Assembly: GCF_009659535.1 (NCBI RefSeq)
Contig: NZ_VJZZ01000013.1
Coordinates: 1 to 64,000 of the forward strand
Origin: Aggregicoccus sp. 17bor-14
Lineage (GTDB): Bacteria; Myxococcota; Myxococcia; Myxococcales; Myxococcaceae
Length of the DNA: 64,000 nt
Direction: 5' to 3'
A model generated the notes under the pieces. That model searched no databases. It saw only the letters and a program-made list of their open reading frames with translations, and was not told where the DNA came from. Shown here in pieces: positions 56,178-64,000 of the stretch (its first letter is position 1; each line of letters starts with the position of its first letter). The position numbers were made by a program, and so were the translations under genes.

Positions 56178-57070
56178 GGCAGCACCCCCGCCAGGGCGAA
56201 GCCGCGTCCCGTGGGCACCAGCGCGATGCGCGGTCCGCCTTCGGGCGGCGGCATGAGCAGGAAGCCCGCCGCGAGCAGCCCCGCGCCCGCGCCCATCGCC
56301 ACCAGCGCGAGCGTCTTGTCGCGCCCGAGCCGGCTGTTCTCCTGCCGGTAGTAGTCCAGCTCGCGCAGGTTGCGGCCCTGGCAGGTCCCGTTCACCGGGC
56401 CCTCCGGGCACAGCTCGTCGTTGAGCACCTTCTGGCGGCTGAGCGCGATGAGCCCGTACACGCCGCCGCCCAAGAGCGCCGCGCTCCCCGCCCCCAGCAG
56501 GCTGTAGGGCAGCACCCGGCTCGCCGGCGGCGGCAGGGGCGCGCCGCTCGCCTCGGCCACCGTGTAGGGCACCAGCTGGCGCAGCGTGGAGAGCTCGCGC
56601 GCGAGCCGCGTGCTGCGCCCCACCGGGCGCCCCTTCACCGTGTCGAGGACCTGGAGGCTGAGCTCGTAGGTGGGGCCCAGCTTGCTCAAGGAGCCGCTCA
56701 GCACGTAGCGCGCGCCCAGCGCCCCGCCCACGTCCTGCGCGCAGGCCTCCGCGCGCGCGTCACAGGTGCCCAGCAGCTGCCGCTGGCGCTCGGCCGTGAG
56801 CAGCGTCTCCACGTCGCGGCGGCTGAGCACCTCGAAGAGGTTGCGCTCGGTGAGGCTCTGCACGACGGCGTCCGTCAGCGCGGCGGCCTCCTGCGCGGAG
56901 ACGCCCTGTGCACTGAGGTCGGTGACGAGCAGGCGCGGCTTTGCCTCCGCGCTCGCGCGCGGCTGGGTGCCTGCGGGTGGCGGCGGCAGCGGCAGCGGCG
57001 GCTGCTGCGCTCCTGCACTCGAGGCCCACAGCAGGCAACACAGCAGTCCTGTCCCGGCACGCATCGACAC
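56174..57070 (-). CDS. Exported CsgG/TolB-N-like protein with two membrane helices
   Basis: The protein has 298 residues with a signal peptide. PRLLVTDLSAQGVSAQEAAALTDAV and YVLSGSLSKLGPTYELSL follow the pattern of CsgG or TolB N-terminal domains (a strand, helix, then glycine-rich strand pair). Two late hydrophobic segments (LLGAGSAALLGGGVYGLIAL and LVAMGAGAGLLAAGFLLM) suggest membrane insertion. The start is GTG at 57070 with a GGGGAGAG site; an ATG two codons on (57064) is possible. It is translationally coupled to the following lipoprotein. Confidence 0.6.
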   Translation of the reverse strand: MSMRAGTGLLCCLLWASSAGAQQPPLPLPPPPAGTQPRASAEAKPRLLVTDLSAQGVSAQEAAALTDAVVQSLTERNLFEVLSRRDVETLLTAERQRQLLGTCDARAEACAQDVGGALGARYVLSGSLSKLGPTYELSLQVLDTVKGRPVGRSTRLARELSTLRQLVPYTVAEASGAPLPPPASRVLPYSLLGAGSAALLGGGVYGLIALSRQKVLNDELCPEGPVNGTCQGRNLRELDYYRQENSRLGRDKTLALVAMGAGAGLLAAGFLLMPPPEGGPRIALVPTGRGFALAGVLP

Positions 57071-57210
57071 TCGGCTCTCCCCCCAACAGTCTGAGTTGCG
57101 CCGAGCCTAGTTCAGAAGCGCGCACTTGCCGCGTTCCTGGCGCAGCGGTCTCCTCTCGCCTTTCACGGAGGCAGAGGGACGGGTCCGTCGCACTGTGAAC
57201 CGCGCGCATC

Positions 57211-57575
57211 GGCTCTATGGGAAGCCGGGACGGGACGGGCTCCCGTCGCATGCGCCGAGCGCGGGCGGGCGCTGCCCTGCGAGGCGCTCCGGGGAAGCTC
57301 GGGAGATTTCAAAACCCCCGAGGTTTGTAGACAGCACCGCACCGACCTGCGCCCGGGAGGGGTACCCCCGGGGCGCGAAGTCGCGCGCACCTGTTCTGAG
57401 ATGTCGGGGGTATTGCGGTAGTCCTTACAGGCCCCGCGGCCTCGCCTCCTGGGGGGCCGCACCAGGATGGAAGCGGGCCCGCTCCCGAGCCTCCCTGGAG
57501 CGCTGCGCAGGCCGACGCCCGCGCGCGCTGGACATCCACGAGGCGAGCCCGTCCCGCCCGTCCTCATCCCGAGCC
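57211..57575. mobile_element. Composite inverted-repeat element C (no cargo)
   Basis: The element is about 365 bp. The left arm (about 57211-57294) and right arm (about 57491-57575) are imperfect inverted copies. Compared with A and B it has lost about 60 bp after the left arm, removing one side of the internal palindrome, but AAAACCCCCGAGGTTTGT and GCACCGACCTGCGCCCG remain. It lies in the gene-free region 57071-57599. Confidence 0.7.
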
Positions 57576-57599
57576 GCAGGAGCAGCGGGCGTCGCGGAC

Positions 57600-57959
57600 C
57601 TAGCGCGCCGGTGCCGGGACGTCCGCGTCCGTGAGGTCCTTGCATGCGCCGTCGCACTCCGGGAAGAGGCGCAGGTAGCGCGCCTGCTCGGTGCACTCCG
57701 CGCGCACCGCCGGCGTCCCTCCGTCCTTGCAGAGCACCTTGTAGCGCCCGAGCGCTTCCTGGAACACGGCGGTGCGCTGCGCGGGGGTGAGCGTGCCCAC
57801 CGCGCGCTGCTCGCCGCGCGTCTGCCACAGGAGGAAGAAGCCGCCGAAGAGCACGAGCAGCAGCAGCGCGACGCCCATGCGTCCCAGGCGGGGGCCCATG
57901 CTGCGCTCCGAGAGGACCGGCTGAATGACCCGGCGGGGCGAGACGTGAGGGGAGTTCAT
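57600..57959 (-). CDS. Small single-pass membrane protein with four cysteines, copy 1
   Basis: The protein has 119 residues. One helix (MGVALLLLVLFGGFFLLW) is followed by an outside domain with TPAQRTAVFQEALGRYKVLC, ECTEQARYLRLFPECDGAC. Four cysteines (LC, EC, PEC, AC) match those of the protein encoded at 62405-62737, indicating a paralogue. It follows the sensor kinase gene by about 110 bases on the same strand. Function unknown; two disulfides are likely. Confidence 0.6.
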   Translation of the reverse strand: MNSPHVSPRRVIQPVLSERSMGPRLGRMGVALLLLVLFGGFFLLWQTRGEQRAVGTLTPAQRTAVFQEALGRYKVLCKDGGTPAVRAECTEQARYLRLFPECDGACKDLTDADVPAPAR

Positions 57960-58068
57960 CACGGCGGCACCTCCTGCGCACACAGGAGGAATCTAAGAAC
58001 CCCTCCCTGCGCCGGCCACGTCCTGCGAGGGGAGGGGCGTGCGGGAGCGGGGGCGCGAGGCTGCCTGC

Positions 58069-59934
58069 TCAGGCCCTGCCCCTCTCGTCCCTGCCCTCCC
58101 GTGGGGAAGGGGGGACCGCAGGGACGTCGAACCAGAAGCACGCCCCCTGCCCCGGCTCGGTCTCGAGCCCCACCTCCCCCTCGTGCGCCTCCACGATCTC
58201 GCGCACGATGGACAGGCCCAGCCCTGCCCCGCCCCCCGGCGCACCCGGCACCCGGTAGAACTTCTCGAAGACCCGGCGCTGGTGCTCGGGCGCCACGCCC
58301 GGCCCCTCGTCCCGCACCTCGAAGCGCACCCGCCCCGCCTCCTGCCGCACGCCCACCTCCACGCGCCCTCCGGGAGCACTGTGGCGCACGGCGTTGGAGA
58401 CCAGGTTGCTGAGCACCAGCCCCAGTCGCTCGGGGTCCACCTCCAGCAACCCCACCCCGGCCGCGACGGAGGTGCGGAGCACGAGCCCCTTCTGCTCCGC
58501 AGACATGCGGTGCGGTCCCACGCCCAGCTCCAGCAGTTCGTCCGTGCCCACCTGCCGCCGCTGCATGGCGAGCCGGCCCTCCTGGATGCGCTGCAGGTCC
58601 AGGAGGTCGTCCACCAGGGTCTGCAGGCGCTCGCAGTCCTCGCGCGCCGCGAAGAGCAGCTCCTCCTGCTTCCCGCTCACCGGCCCCGCAGCCCCTTCCG
58701 CGCACAGGTGGATGGCCATGCGCAGGCTCGTGAGCGGCGTGCGGAACTCGTGCGCCACCGTGGCCACCAGGTCGTTCTTCAGCGCGTCGAAGCGCTTGAG
58801 GCGCGTCACGTCCTGCAGGATGACGGTGGCCCCGATGATGCCCGCGCGCTCCGCATGCACGGGCGAGCCGCGCGGCAGGAAGTAGCTGGGGCCCTCGCCG
58901 CCCTCCACCCGCACCGCCTCCTCGTAGCCGCGCGGGAGGAAGGGCCCCCGGCCCTCCAGCACGTGCCGGCGCACCCGCTCCAGCACCTCGCGCAGCTCGG
59001 GCGCCGCGCGCGCGAGCGGGTCTGGCGCTCCCTCCACGCCGGGCCCCAGCAGCCGCTCCGCCGCGCCGTTCAGGTTGAGCAGCCGCTGGTCCACGCCGAA
59101 CACCAGCACCGGATCCGGCAGGCTGTCGATCGCCGCCTGCGACGCCGCCTGCGCCTGCAGCAGCTCCCCCAGCGAGCTCTCGCGATAGCGCCTCAGCGAG
59201 TCCGCCATGGCGTTGAACTCCGCCGCGAGCTGCGCGAGCTCCCCTCCCCCGGTGGGCTGCGCGCGCGCATCCAGGTCCCCCTGCCCCAGCCGGCGCACCG
59301 CCTCGCCCAGCAGCGTCACCGGCTGCAGCGCGCGGCGCGTGAGCGCCACCCCCGTTCCCAGCCCCAGCGCGAGCGCCGCGAGCACGCCCCCCAGCGCGAG
59401 CGCGTTCGCGCGCTCGCTCTGCTGCCGCTGCCGCTCGCTCTTGCGCACCATCGCATCCTGGTTCAGCGCCAGCACCTGCGCCGCCGCGCTCTCGAGCGCG
59501 CGCAGCGCGGGCTCCGTCGCGCGCAGGTACTGCACTCGCACCGCCCGTGGGTCCTCCGCTGCGACGGCCGCCTCCAGCTCCTGCTGGCACCGGCCCCAGC
59601 GCGCGCGCAGCTGCGCCGTCGCCTCCCGCTCGCCGGGCTCCGTGAGGTTTCCCTCCTGCACCCGCAGCTCCTGCTCGAAGCGCTGCCGGAAGCGGGAGAC
59701 CTGCCCGAGCCCCCGCTCGCGCTCGCCCGCCGCGAGCAGCAGCACCCCGCTGTCGATGCGCTCGAGCGCCTCCTGCATGCGCTGCAGCGCGAGCAGGCTG
59801 CGGTAGTTGTCCGCGAGGATCTGCATCCCGCTCTCGCCCACGCTGCGAAGCGTGAGCACGGCGAGCAGCCCCACCAGCGCGAGCGCCAGCGCGAGCGGAG
59901 CCTGCGCGAGCAGCAGCCGGGTGCGCAGGCTCAT
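58069..59934 (-). CDS. Membrane sensor histidine kinase (HAMP-PAS-HisKA-HATPase)
   Basis: The protein has 621 residues. Two helices (about 8-30 and 176-198) enclose an external helical sensor of about 145 residues, followed by HAMP (205-255), PAS (265-380), HisKA with VATVAHEFRTPLTSLRMAIH (His395) and HATPase with NLVSNAVRHS and GAGLGLSIVREIV. The permease gene is upstream on the same strand with a 147-base gap, so the kinase may sense its substrate or the membrane state. The partner is probably the NtrC-type regulator encoded divergently at 62745. Confidence 0.9.
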   Translation of the reverse strand: MSLRTRLLLAQAPLALALALVGLLAVLTLRSVGESGMQILADNYRSLLALQRMQEALERIDSGVLLLAAGERERGLGQVSRFRQRFEQELRVQEGNLTEPGEREATAQLRARWGRCQQELEAAVAAEDPRAVRVQYLRATEPALRALESAAAQVLALNQDAMVRKSERQRQQSERANALALGGVLAALALGLGTGVALTRRALQPVTLLGEAVRRLGQGDLDARAQPTGGGELAQLAAEFNAMADSLRRYRESSLGELLQAQAASQAAIDSLPDPVLVFGVDQRLLNLNGAAERLLGPGVEGAPDPLARAAPELREVLERVRRHVLEGRGPFLPRGYEEAVRVEGGEGPSYFLPRGSPVHAERAGIIGATVILQDVTRLKRFDALKNDLVATVAHEFRTPLTSLRMAIHLCAEGAAGPVSGKQEELLFAAREDCERLQTLVDDLLDLQRIQEGRLAMQRRQVGTDELLELGVGPHRMSAEQKGLVLRTSVAAGVGLLEVDPERLGLVLSNLVSNAVRHSAPGGRVEVGVRQEAGRVRFEVRDEGPGVAPEHQRRVFEKFYRVPGAPGGGAGLGLSIVREIVEAHEGEVGLETEPGQGACFWFDVPAVPPSPREGRDERGRA

Positions 59935-60081
59935 CGGCGACCTCCCGGTGCGCGGCCGCTTCCCGCCCGCTGCTCGCCCTGCTCCGACCGTCCGCGCCGA
60001 GCCATCCCGACTCCTCCCGTCACCTGCCCCCTACTACGCCGCGCGACGCCGCGCCCTCCACCCCTGGCGCAGGGCGTCCCT

Positions 60082-62142
60082 CTACGCTGCAGTCCCGAGC
60101 ACCCGCACGGGCAGCACCATGGCGTCCAGGCCCGCGAACTGCAGACGGCGCTGCAGCGCGTACCCCGTCTCGTTGTGCAGCAGGCCCTGGAACCACTTCT
60201 CGCGCTGGAAGACGAGCTTGCCCGCGAAGAAGACCGAGCGGGGGTAGACCCTGGCCACCTCGCGGCACAGCCGCTCCGCCTCGGCCACCGTCTCCGTGCC
60301 CACGCCCATGCGCGCGTCCGCGGCGAAGCCCAGCCGCCGCGCGAGCGCGACGTAGCGCGCGAGCGCGGCCTGCGTGCGCTGGCGCACCTCCTCCACCTCC
60401 TCCACGTCCTTGAAGCTGGCCGAGTCCACCACCCCCACCGAGACGAAGACGTAGTTGCGGAAGTGCCGTGGAAAGAGCCGCTCCACCGCGAGCAACTGGT
60501 GCACCCCCAGCCCCGCGTACTCCCCCACCAGGAGCACCGCCGTGGGCGCGAGCGGCTCCAGCGCGCGAGCCTCCCCGGAGGCCTCCCGCGGGAGCGCGGG
60601 GAGGATCTCGTCCAGGCGCCGCAGGTTGCGGCGCACCCCGCGATAGTGCGCGCGGATGAGGAAGCACAGCGCCACGAGGAGCCCGGTGAGCGCCAGCGTC
60701 ACCCAGCCGCCCTGCCCGAACTTCTCGTACACGGTGACGCCGAGGATGCCGAGGCACAGCATCAGGCCCACCACGTGCACGGCGATGTGCCGCTTCCAGT
60801 CCGCGTGCCGCCGCCGCCCGCGCAGCCAGAAGCGGCACATGGCCGCCTGCGAGAGGCTGAAGGTGACGAACACGTTGATGGAGTAGAGGACCACCAGGTG
60901 CCCCACGTCGCCGCGCGTGTACAGCAGCGCCGCGAGCGAGGCCCCGCCCATGAGCAGCACCCCGTTCTGGGTGACGAGCCGGTCGGACAGCTGGGAGAAG
61001 CGGTGGGGCAGCCACGAGTCGCTCGCCATGTTGGCCATCACGCGCGGCCCATCGATGAAGCCGGCCTGCGCGGCGACGAAGAGCAGCAGCGCCTCGGAGA
61101 CGAGGATGAGCAGCACGAAGGCGTGCCCCACCGCGCCCCCGCCGGCGTGCAGGGGCAGGCCCGCCGCGAAGCGCTCGGCCAGCACCGCGTTCATCGTCTT
61201 GCCCTCCACCGGTGAGACGCGCAGCAGCAGGTAGGCCAGCGTGATGCCCGCGGCCGTGAGCGCGAGGCTCACCGCCATGAGCAGCATGGTGCGCTTGCCG
61301 GTGTGCACCTTCGGCTCGCGCATGATGGCGAGGCCGTTGGAGACCGCCTCGATGCCCGTGTACGTGCCGCCGCCCAGCGAGTAGGCGCGCAGGAACAGCG
61401 CGAGCATGCCCACCCCGCCCAGCGTCCCCAGCCCCTCGGCGTAGCCGCTGCGCACCTCGGCGGCGAGCGCGGGCAGCTCGGAGAGGCGCCCCAGCACCGC
61501 GCCCGCGATGAGCACCGCGTGGCCCACCAGGAAGGCGAGGAAGATGGGGGTGAGCACGGTGACGCTCTCCTTCACCCCGCGCAGGTTCATCAGCACCAGC
61601 AGGGCGATGACCGCGAACACCGCCGGCAGCTTCCACGCGCCCAGGTGCGGCCCCAGGCTGAAGAGCGCGTCCGCACCCGCCGCCACGGAGATGGTGATGG
61701 TGAGCACGTAGTCGACGATGAGCGCGCTGCCGCTCACCACGCCTGCCCCCGCGCCGAGCAGCCGGGTGGCCACCACGTAGCCCCCGCCGCCGAAGGGGAA
61801 CTGCTCGATGATGCGGCTGTAGCCGTAGGAGATGACGAAGACGGTGAAGGCCGTGGCCAGCGCGAGCCCCACCGCGAGGTACGTGTGGGCGCCCAGGGCC
61901 TTGAAGGCCTCCTCCGGCCCGTAGGCCGAGGAGGAGAGGCCGTCTGCGCCCAGCCCCACCCAGGCGAGGAAGGCGACGAGCGAGACGTGGTGGAACACGC
62001 CCGGGTCCTGCACGCTGCGCGCCCCCCCGAGCAGCCGCCTGCGCCAGCCACGCGGCCGCGGGAGCGCGGGCGCTGCGCCGGGGGCAGGAGGCAGGGGAGG
62101 CGGCGGCGCACTGCGCGCAGGCTCGCCCGGGTGTGTCGGCAT
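60082..62142 (-). CDS. KimA-like potassium transporter (APC superfamily)
   Basis: The protein has 686 residues with about twelve membrane helices and a C-terminal cytosolic domain from about residue 500. The first helix region GLGADGLSSSAYGPEEAF has Asp67 and Tyr74 with the same seven-residue spacing as the potassium-binding Asp and Tyr of Bacillus KimA, and VDYVLTITIS (Asp144, Thr148, Ser152) reproduces the spacing of the remaining ligands (Asp, Thr and Ser) that I recall from the KimA structure. This supports K+/H+ symport rather than amino-acid transport. The Pro-rich N-terminus of about 45 residues is extra. The start is the ATG at 62142. Confidence 0.85.
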   Translation of the reverse strand: MPTHPGEPARSAPPPPLPPAPGAAPALPRPRGWRRRLLGGARSVQDPGVFHHVSLVAFLAWVGLGADGLSSSAYGPEEAFKALGAHTYLAVGLALATAFTVFVISYGYSRIIEQFPFGGGGYVVATRLLGAGAGVVSGSALIVDYVLTITISVAAGADALFSLGPHLGAWKLPAVFAVIALLVLMNLRGVKESVTVLTPIFLAFLVGHAVLIAGAVLGRLSELPALAAEVRSGYAEGLGTLGGVGMLALFLRAYSLGGGTYTGIEAVSNGLAIMREPKVHTGKRTMLLMAVSLALTAAGITLAYLLLRVSPVEGKTMNAVLAERFAAGLPLHAGGGAVGHAFVLLILVSEALLLFVAAQAGFIDGPRVMANMASDSWLPHRFSQLSDRLVTQNGVLLMGGASLAALLYTRGDVGHLVVLYSINVFVTFSLSQAAMCRFWLRGRRRHADWKRHIAVHVVGLMLCLGILGVTVYEKFGQGGWVTLALTGLLVALCFLIRAHYRGVRRNLRRLDEILPALPREASGEARALEPLAPTAVLLVGEYAGLGVHQLLAVERLFPRHFRNYVFVSVGVVDSASFKDVEEVEEVRQRTQAALARYVALARRLGFAADARMGVGTETVAEAERLCREVARVYPRSVFFAGKLVFQREKWFQGLLHNETGYALQRRLQFAGLDAMVLPVRVLGTAA

Positions 62143-62373
62143 GCGGAGCTCCTCGGAGCGGGGGACGCGCAGACCCGCGAGGGCTGCGCCCGTCCCTGCC
62201 CAGGAGCACGCGACGTGCCGCCGCGACCCGCCGGGCCGGACCCAGCAAGGTCGCTCCCTTGGCGCGCGCCGCCGCGCCCCCGTCGTGCAACTTGCAACCC
62301 TGCCCCCGCAGCGCCGTGCAAGGCGCACGCTGCAGCGGGGCGCCCCCGGCGCGCTCCCGGAGCCGGGGGCGGG

Positions 62374-62389
62374 TGGCATGCCGCAAGCA
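62374..62389 (+). promoter_or_regulatory. Weak sigma-54-like promoter candidate
   Basis: TGGCATGCCGCAAGCA keeps the invariant GG and GC pairs with the required spacing of the sigma-54 -24/-12 consensus, but the bases before GC are AA rather than TT. It ends about 15 bases before the ATG at 62405. The downstream operon encodes a sigma-54 activator. Confidence 0.3.
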
Positions 62390-62404
62390 GTGGATGAGGA
62401 GGCC

Positions 62405-62737
62405 ATGACTCCCCTGACCGATGCCGCCCTCCCCTGCCGCCGGATGCTCGGCTCTGGTGGAAAGCTGCTGCTGCTCGTCACGCTGCTCCTGCTCCTCGCC
62501 GCGCTGGGCGTCCGCTCCCTCGCAGAGCGCCAGCTGCTCGAGGCCATGCCCGCGCCCCGGCGCGCGACCCTCCTGCAGGCCGAGCTGCTCACCTTCCGCC
62601 TGCGCTGCGGCGAGGACGTGGCGCACCGCTCGGAAGCGGACTGTCGCGAGCGCGCGCGCAACGTGCTCAGCTTCCCCGAGTGCGGTGCGGCCTGCAGGCA
62701 GGCCGTCGAGGCCTACGCCCCCGCCGCCACGCGCTGA
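62405..62737 (+). CDS. Small single-pass membrane protein with four cysteines, copy 2
   Basis: The protein has 110 residues with one helix (LLLLVTLLLLLAALGV) followed by APRRATLLQAELLTFRLRC, DCRERARNVLSFPECGAAC. The four cysteines and the FPEC motif align with the protein at 57600-57959. It lies seven bases before the NtrC-type regulator gene on the plus strand, so the two are probably cotranscribed. Function unknown. Confidence 0.6.
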   Translation: MTPLTDAALPCRRMLGSGGKLLLLVTLLLLLAALGVRSLAERQLLEAMPAPRRATLLQAELLTFRLRCGEDVAHRSEADCRERARNVLSFPECGAACRQAVEAYAPAATR

Positions 62738-62744
62738 GCGCCCC

Positions 62745-64000
62745 ATGGACCTGCCCGCCCCCCGCTCCGACGTCCTCCCGCCGCCTCGCCCCCTGCGCGT
62801 GCTGGTGGTGGACGACGAGCGCAACATCCGCAGCACCCTGCGCCTGTGCCTCGAGAGCCTCGGCTGCGAGGTGCGCGAGGCGGCGGGCCCCGAGGCGGCG
62901 CTGGCCGCGCTCGCGCAGGCGCCCGTGGACCTGTGCTTCCTCGACCTGCGGCTGGGCACCGCGAGCGGCATGGAGCTGCTGCCCCGGCTGCTCGCCGAGG
63001 ACGCCTCGCTGGACGTGGTGCTCATCACCGCCTACGCGAGCTTCGACACGGCGGTGGAGGCCGTGCGCCGCGGCGCGCGCGACTTCATCGCCAAGCCCTT
63101 CACCCCCGCGCAGGTGCGCCACGTGGTGGCGCGCACCAGCGAGCGACGCGACCTGGCGCGCGAGCGCGAGTCCCTCCAGGCGCAGCTGGCCGAGGTGAGC
63201 CCCGAGGCCCTGCTGGACACGCGGGCCCCGGCCATGCGCGCCGCGCTCGCGCTCGTCTCGCGCGCGGCGACCTCCGATGCCGCGGTGCTGCTGCGCGGCG
63301 AGAGCGGCACCGGCAAGGGCGTGGTGGCGCGCGCGCTGCACGCGCTCTCCGCGCGCCGCAGCCGCCCCTTCGTCACGGTGAACTGCCCCACGCTCTCCGA
63401 GCAGCTGCTCGCCAGCGAGCTGTTCGGCCACGCGCGCGGCGCCTTCACCGGCGCGGTGAGGGACCAGCCGGGCCGCGTGGAGCAGGCGGAGGGCGGCACC
63501 CTCTTCCTCGACGAGGTCACGGAGATGAGCCCCGCGCTGCAGGCGCAGCTCTTGCGCTTCCTGCAGGACAAGCAGTTCGAGCGGCTGGGCGAGGGGCGCA
63601 CCCGCCATGCCGACGTGCGCGTGGTGGCGGCCACGAACCGCGACCTGGACCCGGCCGTGGCCACCGGGCGCTTCCGCGAGGACCTGCTCTACCGGCTGAA
63701 CGTGGTGGAGGTGACGCTGCCGCCCCTGCGCGAGCGCGCCGAGGACATCCTCCCGCTCGCGCGCCGCTTCCTCGCCTTCTTCGCGCGCGCTGCCCAGCGC
63801 CGCCCGCCCGAGCTCTCGGCCGCCACCGAGGCGCTGCTGCGCGCCTACCCGTGGCCCGGCAACGTGCGCGAGCTACGCAACGCGCTGGAGCGCGCGCTCA
63901 TCGTCTGGCCCGCGGACGTGCTCGAGCCCCAGGCCTTCCCCGAGCGCATCTCGGCGGCCGGGGGCCACGGCGTAGTGCTCGGCGGGCCGCACACGCTGGA
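62745..64000 (+). CDS. NtrC-family sigma-54-dependent response regulator (partial)
   Basis: 418 codons are visible, cut by the window end. Receiver: VVDDERN, LCFLDLRLG (Asp67), FIAKPFTP. AAA+ domain: GESGTGKG Walker A (185-192), GAFTGA sigma-54 contact loop (232-237), LFLDEVTEMSP Walker B and the R-finger region DLLYRLNVVEVTLPPLRER. The DNA-binding Fis-type helix-turn-helix lies beyond the window. It would activate sigma-54 promoters when phosphorylated, most likely by the kinase at 58069-59934. Confidence 0.93.
   Translation, partial: MDLPAPRSDVLPPPRPLRVLVVDDERNIRSTLRLCLESLGCEVREAAGPEAALAALAQAPVDLCFLDLRLGTASGMELLPRLLAEDASLDVVLITAYASFDTAVEAVRRGARDFIAKPFTPAQVRHVVARTSERRDLARERESLQAQLAEVSPEALLDTRAPAMRAALALVSRAATSDAAVLLRGESGTGKGVVARALHALSARRSRPFVTVNCPTLSEQLLASELFGHARGAFTGAVRDQPGRVEQAEGGTLFLDEVTEMSPALQAQLLRFLQDKQFERLGEGRTRHADVRVVAATNRDLDPAVATGRFREDLLYRLNVVEVTLPPLRERAEDILPLARRFLAFFARAAQRRPPELSAATEALLRAYPWPGNVRELRNALERALIVWPADVLEPQAFPERISAAGGHGVVLGGPHTL

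Noticed and set aside
58079-58116. Another palindromic repeat at the 3' end of the sensor kinase gene
   Set aside because: Purine and pyrimidine runs are present but the core sequence differs from the family.
62143-62404. c-di-AMP (ydaO/kimA-type) riboswitch upstream of the KimA-like gene
   Set aside because: I looked for the conserved riboswitch cores on the minus strand and could not recognise them; several short TTGCA repeats are present but do not define the fold.

Overview
The window is very GC-rich, densely packed DNA that reads as a Myxococcaceae-type deltaproteobacterium (Myxococcota). The support is two tandem DUF2378/TIGR02265 proteins (a myxobacterial paralogous family), a MYXO-CTERM-like sorting tail, the aib/mvaS isovaleryl-CoA locus known from Myxococcus, a large number of sensor kinases, and orphan ADOP-type permeases. 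I see no rRNA, tRNA, CRISPR array or recognisable transposase. The assignment is inference from gene content, not from a marker tree.

Layout. 0-6 kb: small exported or membrane proteins, a methyltransferase-like protein, a MAPEG protein and a DUF885 metallopeptidase-like lipoprotein. 6.2-10.3 kb (minus strand): a tight four-gene run of alpha/beta hydrolase, ECF sigma factor with a membrane tail, VOC protein and fused PabB-PabC, headed by a 39-bp element that recurs at 2345. 10.6-14.9 kb: beta-barrel-like protein, GNAT, HAD hydrolase, PhoD phosphatase and Hpt protein. 14.9-16.7 kb: cysE-cysK. 17.4-23.5 kb: STAS-like protein, two DUF2378 paralogues, SDR and acyltransferase, ADOP permease. 24.3-29.6 kb: GT-C-like membrane protein, peroxiredoxin, REC-PAS3-GAF hybrid kinase. 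29.8-34.4 kb: aibR-aibA-aibB-aibC-mvaS behind a perfect TetR-type palindrome. 34.5-38.5 kb: LysE exporter, a gene enclosed in an inverted-repeat element, WYL regulator, small basic protein, membrane protein. 38.7-43 kb: two secreted beta-helix paralogues and two small helical proteins. 43.0-53.7 kb: gyrB and recF, separated by a six-gene KaiC-like/two-component operon. 53.8-57.1 kb: lipoprotein and CsgG-like partner. 57.6-64 kb: a KimA-like potassium permease with a sensor kinase, an NtrC-type regulator (cut by the window end) and two homologous small four-cysteine membrane proteins.

The most unusual structures are: (1) three copies of a composite element with ~83-bp imperfect terminal inverted repeats and an internal ~50-bp palindrome (16878-17252, 35271-36316, 57211-57575), one of which encloses an exported-protein gene; (2) the duplicated 39-bp upstream element linked to the membrane-tailed ECF sigma gene; (3) six copies of a short palindromic repeat, two of them lying in frame inside pabBC and aibB; (4) the symmetric KimA-like/kinase/NtrC locus flanked by four-cysteine proteins; and (5) four convergent gene pairs that share a single CTAG as both stop codons.
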